Of a DNA stretch of 64,000 nt, positions 18,033 through 26,779 are shown one piece after another. The DNA is from Candidatus Hydrothermarchaeum profundi. Its GTDB lineage: Archaea; Hydrothermarchaeota; Hydrothermarchaeia; Hydrothermarchaeales; Hydrothermarchaeaceae. The notes under the pieces are model-generated. The model saw only the letters and a program-made list of their open reading frames with translations, had not been told where the DNA came from and searched no databases. Location: positions 124,001 through 188,000 of the forward strand of contig MTMF02000009.1 in the NCBI GenBank assembly GCA_002011125.2, given 5' to 3'. A program made the translations under genes and the position numbers. The stretch's first letter is position 1; the number at the start of each line of letters is the position of its first letter.

Positions 18033-19268
18033 TCATCTCAATTTCTCAGGGGCCCACTTTTCTAAAGCTATTTTGAGTTCTCTATGATTTTCCGCATATT
18101 CTTTGAGAGATATTCCTTCTACTACTGCGCTAACTGCCTGCCGCATAGCGGTAGCACCAGCCCTCGTTCCTTCATCATGCCCATGGATCCCTCCGCCAGC
18201 CTGAATTACAACATTTATGCCAGATATTTTTATAAGATCGTCAACTATTCCTGGATGTAAGCCGCCTGAAGCAACACTCAACACCTTCCTCAATCCAATC
18301 TCTTCTTCTAGAACTGCTTTGTACTGTAAGTCCTCATCAGGCGAGCCCTTCATCTTTCCGACACCAAACGAGCCTATATGGAGCTGGTCTACTCCTATTA
18401 AACGAGCTATTTTTGCTATTACTTTCATCGATATACCATGCCGCTTATGTCTAGTTAAAGCCGCATGCCCTGCCCTATGGGCATGTATTACCCTATCAAG
18501 GCCTGCATTTCTAATTGTTTGAAGAGAGGCCCAGCCCGAGGTCAGGATATCGACCATTATGTATTCCCCGCCGTTTTCCTTAACCAGTCTGGCTCTTTCA
18601 AGCATCTCGAGAGTTTCAGCAGTTATGTTTGGCATATAGATCTTCTTTTCTCCTGTTTCCTCCTCAGCTTTATCTCTCATCCTTAGAGTTTCCTTAATTC
18701 TCTTCGAGAAGGGATTGAACTTCATATTAGCTAGGTTTTCATCATCTTTAACTATATCAACGCCCCCTACCCAAGCTTCATATGCAACCTTAGCATGCTC
18801 TTTCGCGTTTAATCCAAGCTTTGGTTTTATTATGGTTCCAATAAAAGGCCTATTTTTAATCCCAGTGAGATCTCGAATACCTTCAATCCCAAATTTAGGG
18901 CCTTTAAAAGATCTTACGATACCCTCTGGGAATATGACATCTAAAAGCCTAAGATGAGTCACTTCCTTAAGTCCAAAAATGTTTCCAGCTATTGAACTCA
19001 GTATCTGAGGCATATTGGCTTCTTCAAAAAGTACTTGAGGATATGCGATTTTGGCTGTTTTTGATTCAAGGTCATGATAAAATACCTTCGGGGCTAATTT
19101 CCTTTTTATTTCATCCTTCATCGTAGTAAGTGCAGTCCAAGTGCCTATAGAACTCTCCGCGGCAATCCTCTCGGCCGCCTCTAAATGGGGAATCCCTTCT
19201 ACTTCGTAATAAAACTCGCAAACTAAATCGCCAGACGAAGGAGTATAATTTAAGTCAAGATAGCTCAC
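18033..19268 (-). CDS. rbcL: Ribulose-1,5-bisphosphate carboxylase, archaeal form III
   Basis: 411 aa. All catalytic elements are visible: IIKPKLGL (catalytic Lys about 148), VDIVKDDENL (carbamylated Lys about 174 with metal-binding Asp/Glu), HAHRAGHAA, the loop-6 Lys in GVGKMKG, SGGLHPG and QAGGGIHGH. The length and archaeal context indicate form III, which in archaea typically works in the AMP/nucleoside salvage route or in a ribose-bisphosphate pathway. GTG start preceded by GGAGGTGC. No phosphoribulokinase or AMP phosphorylase is in the window. Confidence 0.93.
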   Translation of the reverse strand: MSYLDLNYTPSSGDLVCEFYYEVEGIPHLEAAERIAAESSIGTWTALTTMKDEIKRKLAPKVFYHDLESKTAKIAYPQVLFEEANMPQILSSIAGNIFGLKEVTHLRLLDVIFPEGIVRSFKGPKFGIEGIRDLTGIKNRPFIGTIIKPKLGLNAKEHAKVAYEAWVGGVDIVKDDENLANMKFNPFSKRIKETLRMRDKAEEETGEKKIYMPNITAETLEMLERARLVKENGGEYIMVDILTSGWASLQTIRNAGLDRVIHAHRAGHAALTRHKRHGISMKVIAKIARLIGVDQLHIGSFGVGKMKGSPDEDLQYKAVLEEEIGLRKVLSVASGGLHPGIVDDLIKISGINVVIQAGGGIHGHDEGTRAGATAMRQAVSAVVEGISLKEYAENHRELKIALEKWAPEKLR

Positions 19269-19327
19269 TAGAGCACCTCCCCAGAAATATTAGAGTGCAT
19301 GTTTAAAAATGTTATCCAGCTAATGAT

Positions 19328-19516
19328 TTATAACTTTTCAGCGTAGTGACACCATTCTACTCCTTCTATCCCATTTTCAAAACACGCTGGCTCAAGTTGA
19401 TATCTATTCTTTTTCTTTGGACAATTATGTTTTGCGCTACATACTGCAATTGCTTTATCTGCCGTGAAAGTGGATATCCGGCAACTGGGGTGCAAAAGTT
19501 GTAGTGCTTTCGTCAT
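19328..19516 (-). CDS. Small Cys-rich protein, unknown
   Basis: 62 aa with five cysteines (HPSC, AVCSAKHNC, EPAC, EWC) and a C-terminal WCHYAEK that resembles WCSFAEK in the protein at 9695. Probable metal-binding peptide. It lies upstream of rbcL, about 60 bases away, in the same direction. Confidence 0.6.
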   Translation of the reverse strand: MTKALQLLHPSCRISTFTADKAIAVCSAKHNCPKKKNRYQLEPACFENGIEGVEWCHYAEKL

Positions 19517-19623
19517 TCCTATTCACCTTAGCCCATAATGCTCGAGTCTCATTTGAAAATATTATTATAATTTATAGGGTTTTTATGTTTAAATTAAAAA
19601 AAATAGTCATAAAATATTATAAT

Positions 19624-21024
19624 TTATTTCCTCCATCTCCATCTAGTACCCTCTGGAGTATCTTCTAAAATTATTCCTTTATCATAAAGCTCAGATCTAA
19701 TTTTATCGGCCTTCGCATAATCTTTCCTACCCCTAGCCATCTCTCGCTCTTTTATCAATTTTTTAAATTCTAATGGTAACTCTTTTTTTTCAAGTCTCAA
19801 TACTCCTAAAACCTCATTAAATTTAGACATAAGATTATAAACTTCTTCTAGATTTTCTTTAGAAACCCTGCCTTCTTTCATAACCCTATTCGTCTCTCTA
19901 ACCAATTCAAAAAGCGTCACTAAAGCCTTTCTAATATTAAGGTCATCATCCATGTACTCCTCAAATTTTTTCTCTGCCTCCTTTACCTTTTTATGAAACT
20001 CTTCATTCCAAACTCCCAAAGGATTGGCTTTTTCTAATCTATCCATAAAATCTTCTAGACTAAGAACTGTATTCTTAGCCATCTCAAGGCCCCTGAAAGT
20101 GAAATTCAACTTCTGCCTATAGTGGGTTGAAATGAGCAAATAGCGTATTGCCAGGGGATCATGCCCTCTCTCCAAGAGGTCCCTTAAGGTATAAAAATTA
20201 CCGAGAGACTTAGACATTTTCTTATTCTCCACCAAAAGATGCTCATTGTGCACCCAGTAATTCACAAATCTCCTACCGGTAGCTGCTTCAGACTGAGCGA
20301 TCTCATTCTGATGGTGGGGAAATATCAAGTCTACACCGCCCGCATGAATATCCAAGGTTTCCCCTAAGTATTTCATGCTCATGGCAGAGCATTCAAGATG
20401 CCATCCGGGCCGTCCTTTCCCTAGCTCAGTGTCCCAGTATACTTCTCCGTCCTCCTCAGTATATGCTTTCCATAAAGCAAAGTCTTTTGCCTCGTCCTTG
20501 CCATATTCATCCGAGCTAACTCTAGCTCCTTCTTTTAACTCTTTGAGTTTTATCTGTGCAAGTTTCCCGTAGTCTTTAAATTTTGATATATCAAAATAGA
20601 TAGAACCGTCTGAACCTCTATATGCATAACCCTTTTCTAACAGCTTTTTTACAAGAGCCACCATCTCAGGGATATGCTTGGTGGCCCTTGGATAGTACTC
20701 CACCCGCTCTATATTAAGAGTGTCAATATCCTCAAAAAAAGCCTTAATATAACGATCAGTAAATTCCTTTAAAGAAATCCCCTCTTCCCTAGACCTCTTT
20801 ATAGTCTTATCATCAACATCAGTAAGATTCATAACCTGCGTTACTTTGAAACCTTTATATTTGAGGTACCTTCTCAAAAGGTCTTGGAATACATAGGCCC
20901 TGAAGTTACCTATATGGGCATAGTCGTATACCGTTGGTCCACAGGTGTAGATTTTTACTCTGCCTTCCTCCAGTGGGACAAACTTTTCCTTTCTCCTCGA
21001 AAGAGTATTGTAGATCTTTAACAT
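19624..21024 (-). CDS. cysS: Cysteinyl-tRNA synthetase
   Basis: 466 aa class I synthetase. HIGH-type motif in VYDYAHIGNFRAYVF, zinc Cys in YTCGPTVYD, KMSKSLGN signature, and a C-terminal helical domain with a short WRWRK tail. It charges tRNA-Cys, whose gene is also in this window at 34.1 kb. Its presence means the indirect SepRS/SepCysS route is not required. Confidence 0.97.
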   Translation of the reverse strand: MLKIYNTLSRRKEKFVPLEEGRVKIYTCGPTVYDYAHIGNFRAYVFQDLLRRYLKYKGFKVTQVMNLTDVDDKTIKRSREEGISLKEFTDRYIKAFFEDIDTLNIERVEYYPRATKHIPEMVALVKKLLEKGYAYRGSDGSIYFDISKFKDYGKLAQIKLKELKEGARVSSDEYGKDEAKDFALWKAYTEEDGEVYWDTELGKGRPGWHLECSAMSMKYLGETLDIHAGGVDLIFPHHQNEIAQSEAATGRRFVNYWVHNEHLLVENKKMSKSLGNFYTLRDLLERGHDPLAIRYLLISTHYRQKLNFTFRGLEMAKNTVLSLEDFMDRLEKANPLGVWNEEFHKKVKEAEKKFEEYMDDDLNIRKALVTLFELVRETNRVMKEGRVSKENLEEVYNLMSKFNEVLGVLRLEKKELPLEFKKLIKEREMARGRKDYAKADKIRSELYDKGIILEDTPEGTRWRWRK

Positions 21025-21045
21025 GAAAGTAAATCTTAAATTCCC

Positions 21046-21150
21046 TTAAAATTTGTTTTCCTCAATTTCCTTCTGTTTGTCAAATACCCATAAGATCCTT
21101 TGACTCCAATTCATCTTGTCCCAGTCTTTAGGCATTTTTACATTTTCCAT
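21046..21150 (-). CDS. Possible 34-aa protein upstream of cysS
   Basis: A short frame begins MENVKMPKDWDKMNWSQRIL and ends before cysS. Amphipathic and Trp-rich, with a weak ribosome site. It could be a leader peptide or small protein; support is limited to codon composition and position. Confidence 0.35.
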   Translation of the reverse strand: MENVKMPKDWDKMNWSQRILWVFDKQKEIEENKF

Positions 21151-21354
21151 AGTCTCAAGGCATAATAATAGTGCTTATATAAACCTTTCCAATTGACTAG
21201 TTTTATAGAACCATTAACCAAATAAAAGACTCCTTTTCTCATTCAAAATGAAAAGATTTTGATAATAAAAGCCTTAATGCTAAAACCCAGAATTATTTTA
21301 TATGACATTAAAAGCATGAAATCGGATATTATTAATGGAGTGTTTTTGATCTAT

Positions 21355-21543
21355 TTATTCTAATTCTGCACCTAGCTTGTTATTATACCTTACTTTTTCA
21401 AGCTCAAAAAGTCTCTCAACCCCTTTCAACTTTGTATCATCTAACTCCAAGCTCTGAATCACTCCTAGCTTAATTGGAGCAAAAATAGCATATAAGCATG
21501 AAACCTTTAGCCTCCTTTTGGCGTGAAATATTTCATTTTTAGA
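21355..21543 (-). pseudogene. Possible degenerate coding remnant in the cysS-kinase gap
   Basis: A minus-strand frame without ATG, GTG or TTG near its 5' end reads FHAKRRLKVSCLYAIF, then LGVIQSLELDDTKLKGVERL and FELEKVRYNNKL. The composition looks protein-like, but no start is evident. The rest of 21151-21696 is AT-rich with nothing else recognisable. Confidence 0.3.
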
Positions 21544-21696
21544 TTAAACTATATCGAAAGAAACCCAAGCTAAGATAAAATTAGAGAATACCTTTTAATA
21601 TTTCGTTTACCCTTTTTATTGGTTATATTTACCTAAGGATTATTTCTCCAAACCTCATATTTTTATATTTATTTACAAAAAAAAGAAGGGAGCACA

Positions 21697-23379
21697 ATGC
21701 CGGGAAAAAATAATAGCCAAAAAAAAGATGCTTGTAGAGAAATGTTTGAAGCCATAGTTGATAATATAAGTGAGGGTATTATGCTCATTGATACAGACTA
21801 TACTATTAGAGAGGTAAACCCTGCGACATGTAAGATGCTTGAGCGCTCTAAGGATGAAATAATAGGAGAACCATGTTACAAAGTAAGCCATGGATTAAGC
21901 CAGCCTTGCTCAGAGAGGTGCCCACTAAGGAAAGTATTGCAAACCGGCAAGTCAGCAAAAGTGATACATGAACATTTTACTAAGGAGGGTTTTAAAATAT
22001 ATGTAGAGATAATTGCTTCCCCGATAAAAGATAAAGAAGGCAAAGTTGCTCAAATAATACAGATTTCCAAAGATATAACAGAAGACATTGTAGTAAAACT
22101 AGAGTCTGATTTACTATCTAAGGTAAATGATCTGCTAGATGCAGGAGTAAAAAGAGAGAAAGTCTTCAATATTATCACTCAAGGACTGACTTCCCTATTT
22201 GGATATAAGTTAGCAGCAATAAATCTATTGAGCGAGGACAAAAATTCACTGGTATGTAAGAGTATTTCATTGGACCCATACATAGTCGCAGAGATAGAAA
22301 GATTGACAGGGTTAAAGGCTGTAGGCTATAAGATACCCTTATTGGAAGGAAGTCCTCTAGCAAAAGTTGTAAAAACAAAAGAAGCAGTAATCGTTGATGA
22401 TATTATTAAACTTATAAAGAGTCACACAAAGGAAAAGCACCTTAGAGCTCTTGCACCTATGATAAAGAAGCTTCTTGGAATAAAGTGGGGACTCGGAGTG
22501 CCTCTGCTTGCGGGAGACAAGCTAGTAGGAAGTATAGGCGTTGGAAGCGGATGGAAGCTTACCAAGCGAGATGCCGACCGCTTGGCCCGGTTTGGTAAAC
22601 AAGCGGGCTTAGCTGTAGAAAGGGCAATGTTATATGAAGACTTGGAAAAGGCTTATGAGGAGTTAAAAAGCTTGGACGAAATTAAAACCAATATTATTTC
22701 TAATGTGAGCCATGAACTCCGCACTCCACTCACAATTGCAAAAGGGGCTATAGAGATAGCTGAAGAGGAAAATAACGAGGAAGAACGTAAAAAACTTCTT
22801 GCAATGGCCAAAGCTGCACTCATTAGGCAGAATTCAGTTATAGGAGATTTAATGGACATCTCAAAAATTTCAAAAGGCTCTTTGAAACCTCAGATAAGAA
22901 AAGTTGATCTAAAGCTGGTAATTACTTCATCAGTAAAAGAGATGGAGCCTTTGGCTCTTAAAAAGAAAATAAAAATAAAGACCTCGCTGGAAGAGGGATT
23001 ACCTGAAGTCGCTGCAGACTTTAAAGAACTTCGCCATGTTCTTATTAATCTCCTTAGCAATGCGATAAAGTTTAATAAAGAAGGAGGAAAAGTTCTAATT
23101 GAAGCGGAGAGAAAAGGAGAATTCGTTGAAGTATGTATTGCAGATACCGGCATAGGAATACCTCAAAAATACCTACCAAAGATCTTTGACAGATTCTATC
23201 AGATAGATTCGGGTGTTACTAGAAAGTATGGAGGTACCGGCTTAGGCTTAGCTATAGTTAAAGAAATCATAGAACTTTATGGAGGTCAAGTTAAAGTTGA
23301 AAGCGAAGTTGGGAAGGGAAGTAAGTTTACATTTACAGTGCCGATGTGGAAGAAGGGGAATAGTACCATATGTAAGTAA
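21697..23379 (+). CDS. PAS-GAF sensor histidine kinase (orphan)
   Basis: 560 aa, soluble. PAS domain (residues about 15-130, with a Cys-rich SQPCSERCPL stretch), GAF domain (about 150-310), HisKA with NVSHELRTPLT (phospho-His), then HATPase: NLLSNAIKFN (N box), DTGIGIP (G1), FDRFYQ (F) and GTGLGLAIV (G2). No TM segments, so it senses a cytoplasmic signal, perhaps through the PAS/GAF pockets. No response regulator gene is adjacent. It ends 52 bases before the left boundary of the integrated element. Confidence 0.92.
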   Translation: MPGKNNSQKKDACREMFEAIVDNISEGIMLIDTDYTIREVNPATCKMLERSKDEIIGEPCYKVSHGLSQPCSERCPLRKVLQTGKSAKVIHEHFTKEGFKIYVEIIASPIKDKEGKVAQIIQISKDITEDIVVKLESDLLSKVNDLLDAGVKREKVFNIITQGLTSLFGYKLAAINLLSEDKNSLVCKSISLDPYIVAEIERLTGLKAVGYKIPLLEGSPLAKVVKTKEAVIVDDIIKLIKSHTKEKHLRALAPMIKKLLGIKWGLGVPLLAGDKLVGSIGVGSGWKLTKRDADRLARFGKQAGLAVERAMLYEDLEKAYEELKSLDEIKTNIISNVSHELRTPLTIAKGAIEIAEEENNEEERKKLLAMAKAALIRQNSVIGDLMDISKISKGSLKPQIRKVDLKLVITSSVKEMEPLALKKKIKIKTSLEEGLPEVAADFKELRHVLINLLSNAIKFNKEGGKVLIEAERKGEFVEVCIADTGIGIPQKYLPKIFDRFYQIDSGVTRKYGGTGLGLAIVKEIIELYGGQVKVESEVGKGSKFTFTVPMWKKGNSTICK

Positions 23380-23431
23380 ATAGAAACAAAGATAACCTTA
23401 TTTGATTATAATTTTGGTTTTCGCTACTTCA

Positions 23432-23444
23432 AGCCGAGGAGGGG
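23432..23444 (+). repeat. Left attachment repeat of the integrated element
   Basis: AGCCGAGGAGGGG, an exact 13-bp direct copy of the tRNA-Cys 3' end at 34068-34080. It lies just after the host histidine kinase and before the first element gene. Confidence 0.75.
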
Positions 23445-23539
23445 CCGACCGTGGCCATGTCAGAAGCCTATGCTTTTCCTGTGTTTTCCTGGTATATAAA
23501 CGTTAGGCTTTAATACCTATAAACCTATCTATTCTTATC

Positions 23540-23692
23540 ATGGCTAAGGAAAAGACCTACACGGTTTATGAGAATAAGGGGCAGCTACGGGTGACTATAC
23601 CGAGGGTGCTTGCCGATGCCTTGGGGATAAAGAAGGGCGACCAGGTGAGGTGGATAGTCGACAGAGGCGACCTAATTTTGCGCAAGGTATAG
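23540..23692 (+). CDS. AbrB/SpoVT-type DNA-binding protein
   Basis: 50 aa. Swapped-hairpin AbrB domain: LRVTIPRVLADALGIKKGDQ, then VRWIVDRGDLILRKV. Leaderless start; a TATATAAA box lies about 45 bases upstream and a second CTATAAA is nearer. First gene after the left attachment repeat, probably an autoregulator or antitoxin-like transcription factor. Confidence 0.8.
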   Translation: MAKEKTYTVYENKGQLRVTIPRVLADALGIKKGDQVRWIVDRGDLILRKV

Positions 23693-23866
23693 GTCATCTG
23701 AGATAAATGTCGAAGCCCTAAAGCCATTAAGATGATCAAACATACTAAAATATAGAATCTACTTTATTTCATTTAACTTATGAAGAGGGTTTAGGAATGA
23801 ATCTGGTAGTAATATCACTTTTTTCATGCTCTCGTTAAGTTTAAATATTAATATAGACTCATAAAA

Positions 23867-24526
23867 ATGACCGAGCCTATGACCCTTTTACAGAAAAAAA
23901 CCCGTGAAGAAGTTATATCTGATCGCTTGCTTTTTATCTATTTGATTGATCAGGCTACAAAAAAGGGAAAAATTGAAGGTCAAAAGAAATTATTGAAACT
24001 TATTTTTTACTCCGAATATTTTATGTTAACTAGAGGTCTTAAGGGATTTAATTATAATTTTTTTAAATATATGAACGGTCCTTTTAGTAAAGAAGTTTAT
24101 GCGGATAGAGATATATTGATTGAGAACGATGTTTTAGATGATCAAGAAGGCTTTAAATTAACTGAGAAAGGTAAAAAAATCCTCAAAGTTTTCAAACCTA
24201 TTATTGAAAATAATAAACCCTTTAAGGAATTAATCGACTCTGTTGTCAACGAATTTGGAAAATTGAAGCCATGGCAGATAGAAGACTCCGCATATGACGT
24301 AAAGATTAATGGTATAAAGATCAGAGATTTGCCTTTACATTACCCGTTACTCAATAAAATTCCTACACATCAAGCTAAGTTAATTTTTGATGTAGGCGAT
24401 GAAAATTTCAAAGAAACATTTGAAATAATGACTGACAAAGAAGATTATGAATCACTTAAACAATCGATAGAAAGTGCCAGGACTGGAAGATTTTTTACGT
24501 TTGAGGAGATTTTTAAGTGTGTATAA
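23867..24526 (+). CDS. Panacea-domain (SocA/DUF4065-like) antitoxin
   Basis: 219 aa. The central part (GQKKLLKLIFYSEYF, NGPFSKEVYADRDIL, FKLTEKGKKIL) fits the Panacea/SocA-like fold used by antitoxins that neutralise unrelated toxins. The C-terminal tail SIESARTGRFFTFEEIFK resembles the toxin-binding tails of RelB/Phd-type antitoxins. Leaderless, with a TTTAAATA box about 27 bases upstream. It overlaps the next gene by eight bases. Antitoxin assignment is by family and context. Confidence 0.7.
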   Translation: MTEPMTLLQKKTREEVISDRLLFIYLIDQATKKGKIEGQKKLLKLIFYSEYFMLTRGLKGFNYNFFKYMNGPFSKEVYADRDILIENDVLDDQEGFKLTEKGKKILKVFKPIIENNKPFKELIDSVVNEFGKLKPWQIEDSAYDVKINGIKIRDLPLHYPLLNKIPTHQAKLIFDVGDENFKETFEIMTDKEDYESLKQSIESARTGRFFTFEEIFKCV

Positions 24527-24848
24527 ACCATTCTTTACTGAATATTTTAACGAAAAAATTAAAAAATGGCTGAAGAAAGATAGAAACGCGGTAATAAAGG
24601 TTAAAAAGAAGATTGAGGATGATTTGTTTTTAAGTGACCCTCAAAGAAAAGCTATTTTAATAAAAGATCCTGACCTACTTGGAATGAGAAGGACAAAGTT
24701 CAGTAATATAAGACTTTCTTTTAATATCTGCAAAGAATGTAAGGAAACCGGGGAGAAGGAAATTTATAATTGTAATTTTTGTGATCAATTACCAGAGAAT
24801 GCAATAGTGATATTTGACTTTGATTATAGGAAGAGTTTTTATAAATAA
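24519..24848 (+). CDS. RelE/ParE-like toxin candidate with a Cys-rich insertion
   Basis: 109 aa from the GTG at 24519, chosen because GAGGAG lies 11 bases upstream and the overlap with the antitoxin stop suggests coupling. FTEYFNEKIKKWLKK, AVIKVKKKIEDDLF, GMRRTKFSNIRLSFNI and AIVIFDFDYRKSFYK follow the RelE/ParE order (helices, then the RRxRxGxYRI-like strand and the final HRKxVY-like strand). A C-x2-C ... C-x2-C insert (ICKECKET, NCNFCDQ) between the last strands suggests a zinc-binding hairpin, unusual for the family. Confidence 0.65.
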   Translation: MYKPFFTEYFNEKIKKWLKKDRNAVIKVKKKIEDDLFLSDPQRKAILIKDPDLLGMRRTKFSNIRLSFNICKECKETGEKEIYNCNFCDQLPENAIVIFDFDYRKSFYK

Positions 24849-24873
24849 TGATACAAAAGATAATAGAAAGAAT

Positions 24874-25464
24874 ATGAACTTTATAACGCTTGATATTGAA
24901 GTCGTACCAATTGATTTTGAAGATAAAATGGTCATAGATTATCTAATATCAAAGCAATTTACTGTAGGATTAAATCCACTTTTTGCTAAAATCATCGTTA
25001 TTGGATTAAAAGAGAATAAACAAGATCCTATATGTTACTACGGAGACAATGAGAAAGAGATCCTGCAAAAGTTTTGGGACTATTATTATGAAAAAAAACC
25101 CGAAAAAATAGTAACTTTCAACGGATATAAATTCGATGTTCCTTTTATTTATGTAAGATCGGCAATCAACGGATTGAAAAAGAAACCACTTATTGGGATT
25201 AATAGAAACAAATGGTATATGGAGGGTTCTAATCATTTTGACTGTATGTTGTTTCTTTCTGGAATGGAGAATTTCCAATGGGTTGCGAAAGATATTGCTT
25301 GTAAAATGTTAGGAATCTCCGTACCTGAAAATAGGTTAACCATAGATGAATTGTTACTAAATTACAGGAAGGGAAATTGGGATCCCATTATCCAATATAA
25401 CAAAGAAGATTTGACAATGACAGAACAATTGTATGAAAAATTATTGTATTTCGACATGAAATGA
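24874..25464 (+). CDS. DEDDy-family 3'-5' exonuclease (PolB-exonuclease-like)
   Basis: 196 aa from the ATG at 24874. ExoI TLDIEVV (Asp, Glu), ExoII FNGYKFDVPFIYVR (Asp), ExoIII YNKEDLTMTEQLY (Tyr-x3-Asp). This is a stand-alone exonuclease domain of the DNA polymerase B proofreading type with no polymerase attached. It follows the Panacea and RelE-like genes in the same direction, so the three probably share a transcript. The substrate (DNA or RNA) is unknown. Confidence 0.8.
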   Translation: MNFITLDIEVVPIDFEDKMVIDYLISKQFTVGLNPLFAKIIVIGLKENKQDPICYYGDNEKEILQKFWDYYYEKKPEKIVTFNGYKFDVPFIYVRSAINGLKKKPLIGINRNKWYMEGSNHFDCMLFLSGMENFQWVAKDIACKMLGISVPENRLTIDELLLNYRKGNWDPIIQYNKEDLTMTEQLYEKLLYFDMK

Positions 25465-25722
25465 TGAACATGCCGAATCTTTTTATTGAATTTTTAAAAG
25501 ATTTTTTTAAGCCTCCTTAAATATTTCGAAAAACGTGTAGGCGAATTTTATCCGAATTTCAAAAACAAGATAAGCTTTCACCGTTTAACATTTGGGGTAT
25601 GAGATGTCCAAGGCATCCCCGGGTAAGCCTCTTGGTCAAGCTCTAGCTTTTCTTAGGCCTCGGCCACCTAGAAAGCGGCGAGGTTATTATACACTGCGGA
25701 GCTAAGAGAAGATAAAGGGGAA

Positions 25723-26031
25723 TTACTGAATCTCTTTGTACCAGGTAGAGGCCTTGTTAGGGTCTTCCTTCTCTTCCTGGCTTAGAACCTCGTCTAGGGC
25801 CCGGTATAGCTTGGCCGCCTCCCTCGGAGTCATGTGTATCCTTAATGGAGGAGGGCACAAAATCAGGCCGGATTTCATCTCTATTGAGGCAAGCTTCAAT
25901 ATGATCGTTCCCAGGTCTGAAGTCTCGTCCCTCTCAGCCTTTGCGTCCTCCACTTCTACAAAGATCATTTGCTCCACCATGTTACCTTCTCCTTGTACTT
26001 CATTATCTATTATCAATTTCCTCACCTCCAC
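25723..26031 (-). CDS. Hypothetical element protein
   Basis: 102 aa. It has an acidic N-terminal half and a segment PPPLRIHMTPREAAKLYRALDE resembling small proteins of archaeal plasmids and viruses. Start at 26031 is preceded by GGAGGTGAGG, which is persuasive. It shares an AT-rich divergent promoter region (26032-26118) with the RHH gene. Confidence 0.7.
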   Translation of the reverse strand: MEVRKLIIDNEVQGEGNMVEQMIFVEVEDAKAERDETSDLGTIILKLASIEMKSGLILCPPPLRIHMTPREAAKLYRALDEVLSQEEKEDPNKASTWYKEIQ

Positions 26032-26118
26032 TAATATCTTTCTACTTTATTATAAACTAATAATAAAGTAGTAAATTATTTAAATGTTTCTATCTAAAAA
26101 CTAAGAAAGGTGATAGAA

Positions 26119-26286
26119 ATGGGGAAGAAAGAAGTAAAGAAAATCATGGTAACACTAGACATGGAGCAATACAAGCTCCTGCAAAGGCTCAAAGGCTTCG
26201 GGGTCAAGGACGCTGAAAAGCTGCGTAACGTGTTTATCGCATATCTATCTGAGAAGAGCTACCTCAAAGAGGCAAGCAAAAAATAA
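26119..26286 (+). CDS. Small ribbon-helix-helix-like DNA-binding protein
   Basis: 55 aa. VKKIMVTLDMEQYKLLQRL gives the beta strand and first helix, and DAEKLRNVFIAYLSEKSYL the second helix of a CopG-like RHH. Ribosome site AGGTGAT six bases upstream. Probably a copy-number or autoregulatory repressor of the element. Confidence 0.75.
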   Translation: MGKKEVKKIMVTLDMEQYKLLQRLKGFGVKDAEKLRNVFIAYLSEKSYLKEASKK

Positions 26287-26315
26287 AAAAAGAATCACCA
26301 CTAAAACCGATTCCT

Positions 26316-26486
26316 ATGTTTGGGAAGATACCCTCCAAGATACTCGGCCTAATACTTTCAACAATGGGCCTAGGCGTGATCCTACTTGTCCTTGCGCCAG
26401 AGATCTATGGAGAAATGGCCGACCTTGTAACAGGCATTATTGGAATAATCATCTTGCTTATAGGAATCTTCAAACTACTAAAATAA
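26316..26486 (+). CDS. Small two-helix membrane protein
   Basis: 56 aa. Two hydrophobic segments (LGLILSTMGLGVILLVLA and LVTGIIGIIILLIGIF) form a helical hairpin with a basic N-terminus and C-terminus. Similar short hairpin proteins occur in archaeal viruses and plasmids. Directly follows the RHH gene. Confidence 0.65.
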   Translation: MFGKIPSKILGLILSTMGLGVILLVLAPEIYGEMADLVTGIIGIIILLIGIFKLLK

Positions 26487-26779
26487 AGTTCCTTTTTTAC
26501 AATAATGTTTATAAAGCTATATATATTAATTAAAAAATATTTGTAAAAGGCTGTATTATGTCAAGAATAATGTAGGATAAAATTACAGAACTATAGGAAT
26601 TTGCTGGTAACAGGCTAACAGCTGAAAACCCTACTATAATATAAATATATAGTGGGCTATGGGTTCCTGCATGCTAACAAGATAAAACAATTCTATAATA
26701 TTTTGTTAACCAATGTGCCCTAGTATTTTACAAAATGGTTAACGGATAAGGCTCTTACCGTTCACTCTGGTTATTTCTT
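26487..26779. other. AT-rich gap with GTTAAC inverted repeats; possible replication origin
   Basis: No credible gene. The motif GTTAAC occurs at 26705-26710, 26738-26743 and 26787-26792, the first two forming an inverted repeat GTTAACCA/TGGTTAAC. The sequence is far richer in A+T than the operons on either side and lies between convergent genes, as expected for an origin or a partition site. Speculative. Confidence 0.3.

Noticed and set aside
25604-25708. 34-aa frame MSKASPGKPLGQALAF... with a basic tail
   Set aside because: No convincing ribosome site or domain, and G+C-rich composition produces open frames by chance here. The rest of the gap 25465-25722 shows nothing else.
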